Positions 57,094-64,000 of a DNA stretch of 64,000 nt are shown here, in pieces (within the stretch, counting starts at the first letter, position 1; the number at the start of each line of letters is the position of its first letter). The stretch lies in NCBI GenBank assembly GCA_030765065.1, contig CM060986.1:81957573-82021572 (forward strand), given 5' to 3'. The notes beneath the pieces were generated by a model, which saw only the letters and a list, made by a program, of their open reading frames with translations, had not been told where the DNA came from and searched no databases. Source of the DNA: Deroplatys truncata (Eukaryota; Arthropoda; Insecta; Mantodea; Mantidae). The position numbers and the translations under genes were made by a program.

Positions 57094-58184
57094 CATTGCA
57101 TTAACGAATCCTTGACTAGTTCCACGAAAGCAAACTTAATATTGATCCCTACTTGTCATCTGTTCTTAATGTTCTGAAATTGTTGAAAATATAGAGCAGG
57201 CAACGTCTACTAATCGCAGTTTTTTGCTGCGCCATTTACTCTTAGCAACGGATATGTAAAATTATAATAAAACCTTTGTTACATATTAAAATTAATGCAT
57301 AATATATTTTGACTTACCTGTTTATAATATGTTTTTGCTAACAATAGTGAAATGCCTTCGAAATTCAAAAGTGTGTGCAACTGTAAAGGTAAGAAACTTA
57401 AGATATTAGAAAAGGCTATTTTTAATGCTAGTGTAAGAATGGTGAGATTCAGCAATCAATTTACCTTAAACACACATTATAAACCTATCAATAACACACG
57501 AAAGATTAACTGAGGAAATGCCGCAAGATGCATTAAAAAATCGGATAAAATGAGGTAGAATGTGGCTTTTGACATTTCTTATAATGTAAATAAAGCTTTG
57601 CCAAGCAATATTTGAGTTACTTTCTCTCCTTAATGGCATTTCAGCACCAAAACGTTTACGTAAGACCGTTTAAATAAATTCACTTTTAGCTGATATTTTG
57701 CTGGTAGAAGTTCTTGGCCTGGTTTGAAACTATTAACCTTGGATTCAGGGACAGGCCACCGAGAAACACTTTAATTTTTGAGAACACAAATATCAGTTAC
57801 CACCAACGGATGGATGGTTCGTAATGAATTATACCTACAGTTGACACACACAGCTGATACACACAGATTTATACAACAGCTGGCGGGGACATACATGTAC
57901 AGGCATAGATCTGTGTGCTGATGTTTTCGTGGGGACGAAGGAGGGCTTTGTATTCAACATGTGATGACAGCTGTTGCTTGTCTCTCGTGATTGGACCAAC
58001 ACCACCTAAAGATAAAGGCCTGAGCACTGTTTTCGCGGAAAACGAAATGACCGTTCAAGTTAGGCTATGTATGCTAGAGAAAATATTGCAGTTCTTATGG
58101 AATTTAATGAAAATTAAACGTGTTTAGTGATTGCTTTAAGAAGATTATTGTTGGTTAGTAGGTGCTAATAATGTGTTTTCAAGG
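56554..58184. other. Intergenic DNA, nothing firmly recognised
   Basis: No recognised gene. A 70-codon open frame at 57915-58127 has no family features. Confidence 0.5.
57052..57092. repeat. ATT microsatellite
   Basis: An uninterrupted ATT tract. Confidence 0.95.
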
Positions 58185-58294
58185 ATGGTTTTTAAGTGCT
58201 ATCTTCCTGACTGCATGGGAAATTCTAAAAATAGCAGCAAAGTCCATGTGTTCAAGTTCTCATACGATGAACAGTGGTTAAAAGTCATTAAAAG
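58185..58294 (+). pseudogene. THAP-domain-like first exon
   Basis: The ATG at 58185 opens MVFKCYLPDCMGNSKNSSKV, then HVFKFSYDEQWLKVIKR, followed by a GTAACC donor. The C-x4-C start and the W-x-K-x-I-K-R stretch resemble the start of THAP zinc-binding domains, which occur in P-element-type transposases and in cellular DNA-binding proteins. The expected second metal-binding pair should lie in the following exon. The frame is open, so this could be a fragment of a real gene. I treat it as a pseudogene because the next piece is damaged. Confidence 0.5.
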
Positions 58295-58381
58295 GTAACC
58301 GACCAAATACCCAGAGGCAAGTCTATTAACATTCGCTTTATTATTCACAATTTAGATGTGCGTACAAACAATCTAATTACT

Positions 58382-58494
58382 ATTATAACTAATATGATTT
58401 TCCGGGCTGTTATGCCGTGGTCTGCTGAAGAAAGATTGCCCGGAAAATCATATTAGTTATAATTGTGACACCGGCCGTGAAAACCTACGTTCTT
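58382..58494. mobile_element. Small inverted-repeat insertion with perfect 14-bp target duplication
   Basis: The 113-bp insert is flanked by ACAATCTAATTACT at 58368-58381 and 58495-58508. It holds 25-base inverted arms (TTATAACTAATATGATTTTC..GGGC at 58383-58407 and its complement at 58438-58462) and a 32-base right tail. The class is unknown. The layout recalls the larger palindrome at 28658-28910. Confidence 0.8.
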
Positions 58495-58848
58495 ACAATC
58501 TAATTACTGCCCAATTGCTCATGTTTGCAGGGCACTGTTTATATGGTCTTTTTTTCCTTTTTTTTTTGCAAGTATTACAGTTGGTAATGATTTTATATGT
58601 ATTCATTTTCTGTGCTTAGTTTTTGGTATATATGAAACCGGCTAACATGGTTTTAGAGCGGTTTTCCAAAACCGTATAAATTAGTTTTTCCGGATCCCAG
58701 TTTATTTTTAAATCTATGTCTGACATCTCAAACATAAACTCAATGGCATTTTTTCTGAATTACAGCAAATATCTTTTAAAGATATAGTTAACGTTTAACG
58801 TTAATATTAATTTTTCACTAAAGATTATCTGTTTCTTTTTAAATCTAG

Positions 58849-58960
58849 GCCTATCATCAAACTTGCGTGTGCATTATTCGTGGGGAAAAAGCCAAACACA
58901 AATCTAATTGAACGATTTAATAATAGGAACAGCCTAGCAACAAACGTTTGAGATTTCATT
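58849..58960 (+). pseudogene. Possible second THAP exon, damaged
   Basis: After an acceptor-like AATCTAG the frame that continues the first exon reads RPIIKLACALFVGKKPNTNL and then stops. The piece resembles the C-S-x-H-F-x-G-G-K-P end of THAP domains, but the histidine is missing. The splice phase is consistent with the first exon. Confidence 0.35.
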
Positions 58961-59229
58961 ATGAGAAACAAATGTGTTTGGAAAAGAACAGGTGCATTGT
59001 GGAAAAGTAGCTACTGGTACTTTTTGGAACTAGTATTGGAGGGGAGAATTGTGCAAAACGGCACAATCTGTATAAACATTGACAGCATATTTCTTATTAT
59101 TTCTTTTCTCTTCTATACGTGAAAGCTTTGCTGGATGCATTCATTCCTTACATGCTCCTTCTTTTTCAATTTGCAGGTCATCTCCATTTATAATTAAACT
59201 TTCTTCTTTGCCTTGAGTGGTACTGTAAT

Positions 59230-61640
59230 AGTTTGATTTTGCTAAGAGTTGTTTCAGTTGTGTGGTTATTGGGGTTAGCTCTGTTATTATGCAAAGTGCT
59301 TTATGGGATGTTGTACATTATGCTTTGGCTAAATTGATAAGTTTCTGTACTCTTCTTAATTTATTCGTGGTTTTTCTTAATGCTTCAATCCAGGTTGGAA
59401 TTCTGTATGAAAGTGCAGGTAGGATAGCTGCTTTGTATATTGTTTTGGTTACGTCAGATCTTAGTTCAGAATTTGTTTTAGTGATCTGGATAGTGTATGT
59501 AACCATTCTGAATATTTCCCAGCCACATTATATGAAGTTGAAGCAAAGTATCTTGTCGAAGATTACTTTGAGACAGTTTATCGTTTCTACTTCTTACAGT
59601 TTCCTGTTATTTACACAGATACATAGTTGTTGAGCAATTGCTCTGCTCCTGTTTATAAGTATCAGTTTGAATTTCTGCTCATGAACTGCATTTTATTGTT
59701 TGTGGCCCATTTTGAAACCTTCAACATTTCTATGTTCATACCACTTTTAGTCTCTAGTCTTGATTGTCCTCTAACTAGAACTTCTAAGTTATCTGCAAAA
59801 TTAATTACTTTTGTGCATTGCTTATACTCGTATCTATGACTAGCTGGTTGCCTAATCTTTATGAGTTAACTTCAAATGGCAATTTAATTAATTTCATTTA
59901 CCTTGTCCCGTTCCTTATGAAATTATTGTACAATGATCTAGAGGATGTTTGTGGTGAATCCTTCCTTTTCCCCTCTTCGTAGTTTAGTACAGCCTAGCTA
60001 TTTATAATAATGAGTTAAAAATCCCCTGATATTCATGTAAAATGATGTAAAACATTAGCGGAAAGTCTGACTTCCTTGACCTCCCCTGACAGTTTTTCAT
60101 ATTCTGGAAATGCTACAGAGCCTATAAGTAGCCATTTGATGGTGGAACAGTAATTGGTCAGATTGGTCGAGTAATTTTTTTAATCACAATAGGTGACATT
60201 TTAAAACTTTGTACTTTCCCTTTGGTCCCATAGTTATTTAATAACATAAAGGATACATAGTTATACACCCACAACATGTACAGTGAAATAGAGGTGATAA
60301 TGAATGTTCTCCATTCCTAGGCCATCAAGTTAACCACTTTGGAAAAGACGCATACTCTGTGACCATTGCAAAAAGCAATCTTATTAATTATAAAGTATTG
60401 GTTGACTAATTTCTAATGTTAACTGGATACCATTTTCTCTGCTTACACAATTATCTAGCATTCCTTGCTAACTATCTTGATTGCAAAACACAAAGGAAAT
60501 AAAACAAACCTTTCTTATTTATGGTTATTAAAATATGTTGGCACCGTCAGATCCGATTTTCTCTCTTTTTCCCCCTTAGCTGCTAAATCATGACCAATTA
60601 TATATGCATGTATTTTTGGAATGAAATATCCATGGCATTTGTCCTATTTTACTTGCATGTTCTATAGCAGCAATTCGTACTCTATGGCATTCTCAAGTAA
60701 AAGTCAAAGCCTACTTCATAAGCAAGTTCCTTTATATCTTCATTGTGTTTGTATTCATGTGCAAAAATTTTGTAAATTCTTTTTAATCTTTTAGTAATTT
60801 GTGAAATAAAATTAAAGAGTGTTTTATAGCCATGCGTATCAGAAATAAATGGACTTTTAAATGGTGAAAGAATTATCAAAGTTGGTTGAGTGGGTTTTGA
60901 GATTATCCTACATGCACACACCCGAACACATACAAACTGTCTTTCTTTATAATATTAATATTTATTTAACAGAAAATCATACTTAATCTTCCATAGCACT
61001 GGACCACAGCATGATTCTTGTGGACATCGTTTGTTAGGGCTTCTTTCAGTGACAGTGTTATTCAATAGTAAGATGCTTCTCCTATTTAGGTAGCTTTTTG
61101 TCTGCTGATAGAGATTGTTTGGACATTGAAAGTCTTTTAGTGTCTTTATGATGCTAGGCCATAGGCGGTGTCAATGGCGTCTTTGACATCTAGGCTTATG
61201 ATAGTCACGTATTGTTAGTTTCTCAAGGTATTTTCTGTGAAGGTCTTCACCACCAGCAAGGCTTCCACTATGCTTGTTAGTGATTTGGACTATATTGCTT
61301 GTTGTTCAGTAGCTCCTTAGAGATTAAATAGCGCATTATTCTATTAATCACAAGTTTTTCAAGTGCTACTTCAAGGTTGATACTTTGTTACTTCTTCATA
61401 TTTTTCTTGTCCTGGTTTTATGCAGAACACAATGCCTACTATTTTCAATGTCTTTGGGAATTTCCTATGATTAGGCATTGGTTTGTATAATGCTGTTACG
61501 TGCTTTGGCGATTGGTTGAATGTGAGCCATAATATGAAGCTGGTGGTTCCATCTGTGCCTGGTGCTTTCTTGTCGCTTATGTCTCTAATATCCCTTCTCA
61601 TATTTCTTCTTCTGTGGTTAGTAATGCCATTAGGGGAAAA
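59230..61640 (-). pseudogene. R1-like non-LTR retrotransposon, interrupted
   Basis: The - strand reads the RT start (DISDKKAPGTDGTTSFIL, then FPKTLKIVGIVFCIKPG) at 61371-61601. Next come NLYQQTKSYLNRRSILLLNN and the CPQESCCGPVLW motif near 61030. After an interruption (about 60050-60955), FADNLEVLVRGQSRLETKSG (YADD region degraded to FADN) appears near 59790. The post-RT segment TIYKAAILPALSYRIPTWIE with LRRVQKLINLAKA follows at 59318-59506. The AILPALLYG-type motif fits R1/LOA-like LINEs. Many frameshifts are present. Confidence 0.82.
60050..60955 (-). mobile_element. Unclassified insertion in the R1-like LINE
   Basis: About 900 bases of AT-rich sequence separate the two RT parts. Its - strand left edge reads GTGTTCGGGTGTGTGCATGT, then AATCTCAAAACCCACTCAACC. 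This is a layout (TG-rich, then AAAAC...AACCNAxTTTGATAA) shared in style with many non-autonomous elements, including the array family here. A 79-codon open frame at 60682-60921 has no identified relative. The exact edges are not defined. Confidence 0.4.
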
Positions 61641-61744
61641 AGAGAATATATTTAAAATATTTAGCTACACGACAAAATACAATTTACATTGTAATTTATT
61701 ATGAATAACATGTCAACTTCACTTCATTGGCAATGAATTTTGTT

Positions 61745-62475
61745 TGAATGGAAAAACACAAGAGATAGAAATTTACTATAAAAATTTAAGATATCTTTAA
61801 AAGACAAAATTTGTTTCAAATAACTCTTTTTATGACATCAGCCATTTCCAAGAAAATCATTTTTATTAGTTTAAATTCCATTTAAGTGCTCTCCCCAATC
61901 AGTTGTTTCTGGCAATGCCATGGAAATAGTATAAAAAGCTTGAGTTCTATTTATAGACATTCTTTAATTGCTGTGATTCTTAGCGTCCCATTTTATATTG
62001 GGCATGAAAGACCGGAAATTGTGCTCAGAGGCCTCTTTATCAGGCTTGAGGTTCTTTTACGTGCTGTAAATCTACGACACGGGATCACAGGCTTTACTTC
62101 CCTTCCGAAGGAAGCCATGCTAAGGATTTTTACGCCCGAAAAAAATCCATCGTCCTCCGCTGGGTTTGAACCCGGAACATCTGGAACTAGAGGCTAGCAT
62201 GCTAATCAAATACTACCACAGAGGACCACATGGAAATAGTATGGAATTTCAAAGCCAGCATATCACAACTCGTTTTTAAACATCTGACTATTTCTTCAGC
62301 TTTCTATGTTCCCTTTGTACATAAAATAAAATGTGTAATGAGACCATCTCTGAAAATATTTATCTTGATCAACACGAAGCAGACAAACAAAGAAGTTTTT
62401 GCAAGAACAATTAGTAGATGATGTACAAAAAAGACCGTGGATAGAGAGTTATGTGAATGTAACACGTCAGATTTT
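61745..62475 (+). mobile_element. Old Helentron-like copy, split by a SINE
   Basis: The part 61745-61918 carries the AGATAGAAATTTACTATAAA region. The part 62243-62475 carries the AATAAAATGTGTAATGAGAC-like middle and the right end TATGTGAATGTAACACGTCAGA. The family A SINE at 61933-62228 lies between them. Confidence 0.7.
61933..62228 (-). mobile_element. SINE family A copy with 14-bp target duplication
   Basis: Perfect direct repeats CATGGAAATAGTAT lie at 61919-61932 and 62229-62242. The head is at the right end: GGGTTCAAACCCAGCG is box B on the - strand, and the box A region is altered. The body matches the other family A copies closely. Confidence 0.92.
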
Positions 62476-63030
62476 TGTCTTGTTATATCTTTAAACTAGG
62501 AATGCGTCTCGTTTTGTAAGCCTTTCATCTGAGTAGATGCCCCAGATTGTTGTTAATCCTTAGGAATTATATATAATTTTATGAATATTTTGTAATTTTT
62601 TTCTTAGTTGGTGAATCATATTTGTAATATGAATTTATAGTGTATGAATGGCAGTGACTATTTTACAATATCACTGGTAAAAATACATTTATTTATTTTG
62701 TGCAACTCGTCTTTGCATTTGGATATATTCAGTAGTTTGCATTAGCATATTTTCTAGACTTCTTTTCAGATATCTATGGTTTATTTCTCAGTTAAATGCC
62801 TGTTCCTCCATTCCTTCAATGCACTGCATCCTTCCCAAACCTGCTTCTCTATGGCGATTGTGAAAAGCTAACAAATGAAGGAAGCTACCGAACCTATAAT
62901 ATTTACTAAAACCAACTATATGTACATACAATTGTATACAGGTAGAGACTGCATCAATAGCATTCAATGGCATTTCTTCCTGAAAACAATCCTACAACAT
63001 AAACTTATAAGATTGCATAACTAATTCATA
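62476..63030. other. Intergenic DNA, nothing recognised
   Basis: AT-rich DNA with no coding or repeat structure seen. Confidence 0.55.
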
Positions 63031-64000
63031 TAAAATGAAGTTGGATCAAGCCAACCGGAACCTTTACTCCCAGTTGGCTGTGTTTAATTACAATGAGCAC
63101 GACTCTGTGAATGTTTTAGTCGAATATTTCACAGAGATGATTCTTTCTGCTGCTGAGCAATCTAATCCTCGGTCGACTGCCCCCCCCGTCGATTTCAGGG
63201 CCTTTGGTGGACGGATAAATGTCGAAAGTCCCTTCGTGCTGGTAGGCGTGCTCTTAGGATTTTGCAACGTCGCCCTACACTTGATAACCTGATCCAGTAT
63301 ACAAGAAAATGCGTGCGTGTCAAGTCTAGGCAAATTATTAAGAATAGCAACAAAGACATGATGGAGCAAGTGTGTAGCTTCATTTAATCATATACACCTT
63401 CCTCTGTGGTATGGTATAAGTTAAGGTTTGTGGCCGGAAAATCAACCCACGTGCCAATCGCCGGTCTTAAAACAGCTACAAGAACTGTTGTTGATACATT
63501 TGATGTGTCTAATACATTTGGCATTGCTTTCGCTTAAGTGACTAGCTCATATAGGTAAATATTCGCCGGGGTTTCTTCCAGTTAAGACTCAGGTAGAATC
63601 TCAAGGTTTCTCGTTTCGTTCTTGAAACTTTGAAGATTACAATTGCCTCTTCACCATGGCGGAGTTGAAAGCGCGCTGTGACCCTTCTCTGATTATCTTG
63701 TGGGTATTAAATTGCAAATTTTGGGATGCGATACAGTCGCAGCAGTTTTGCTGCGACTGTATCGCACACAGATCCGATCCGAGATAGACTATGGGTATAT
63801 CGTTTATTCCTCAGCATGACCATCTGTGCTGAGGAGATTAGACACAGTCCATAGTCATGGCATTCCAGTGGCTATCGGTATTTTTCCAATTAGCCCAGTT
63901 ATGAGACTTTACGCCGAATCGGTAGAACCTCCTCTGCAATGTCAGCGTGATGTCCTGTTAGGAAACTATGAATGTAGGCTTAAGTGTAGGTATGCCTATA
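63031..64000 (+). pseudogene. Jockey-like LINE with RT core deleted
   Basis: The + strand reads the post-endonuclease linker (WWTDKCRKSLRAGRRALRIL then TPSSVVWYKLRFVAGKS) at about 63200-63450. FTMAELKARCDP follows at about 63650. After a junction at about 63700-63750 comes LLRLYRTQIRSEIDYGYIVY, then LRRLDTVHSHGIPVAIGIF and VEPPLQCQRDVLLGNY. These last blocks lie C-terminal to the RT domain in jockey elements. The RT catalytic domain between them is therefore deleted. Stops and frameshifts are present, and the element runs off the window. Confidence 0.82.
63727..63766. repeat. 18-bp perfect hairpin at the jockey-like deletion junction
   Basis: TGCGATACAGTCGCAGCA (63727-63744) and its exact complement (63749-63766) enclose GTTT. 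The right arm is native LINE sequence encoding LLRLYR; the left arm is an inverted copy of it. Confidence 0.9.

Noticed and set aside
59262-59633. 123-codon hydrophobic + strand frame that looks like a membrane protein
   Set aside because: It is the antisense of the R1-like LINE post-RT region, which reads well on the - strand.

Overview
This is AT-rich, intron-rich eukaryotic DNA, best read as an arthropod chromosome with a large, repeat-laden genome. The evidence is one spliced nuclear gene with GT-AG introns of 2-7 kb, surrounded by mariner, piggyBac-like, hAT-type, Ty3/gypsy, Tx1/L1-like, jockey-like, R1-like and CR1/jockey-type elements and at least four kinds of tRNA-derived SINE. No bacterial operon, CRISPR array or rRNA is present. 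The species cannot be named from the sequence.

The one clearly intact gene is a + strand citrate synthase. Seven exons lie at 432-629, 7956-8144, 13994-14193, 18185-18317, 20611-20811, 25631-25735 and 31315-31497, followed by a polyadenylation signal at 31693. All phases agree, giving 402 codons. The mitochondrial presequence and extreme N-terminus must lie upstream of base 1. The two catalytic histidines, the catalytic aspartate and the substrate-binding arginines are all present. Several positions differ from the sequence I expect of insect citrate synthase, so a paralogue is possible.

The introns (1-31 kb) hold old transposons. They include a mariner broken by a GA microsatellite (5.3-6.4 kb), a GC/CpG-rich island of unknown origin (6.85-7.64 kb) and a piggyBac-like element split by a promoter-like LTR-like segment (10.26-13.6 kb). 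A LINE 3' end lies inserted in inverse orientation inside its own relative (15.4-17.4 kb). There is also a mariner fragment, a CR1/jockey-type LINE, a 156-bp hAT-type MITE with perfect 8-bp target duplication, and a perfect 101-bp-arm palindrome with a 12-bp target duplication (28.65-28.92 kb).

From 32 to 44 kb come a 5'-truncated Ty3/gypsy element with its 3' LTR, a Tx1/L1-like LINE on the - strand and a 0.9-kb deletion derivative of a mariner element with intact TIRs. From 44.1 to 56.2 kb is the most striking structure: a head-to-tail array of about 15 copies of one 630-860 bp non-coding element with an internal TG/CTG microsatellite, short subterminal inverted repeats and insertion in T-runs. 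I infer a Helentron/HINE-like (Helitron-related) element. It contains a near-identical 2.84-kb higher-order duplication. Older single copies lie all through the window.

From 56 to 64 kb are a decayed THAP-domain exon pair with a 113-bp inverted-repeat insertion (perfect 14-bp target duplication), an R1-like LINE interrupted by another insertion, a SINE, and a jockey-like LINE whose reverse-transcriptase core is deleted. At that deletion junction is an 18-bp inverted duplication. Three unrelated retroelements here have lost RT core while keeping flanking domains.
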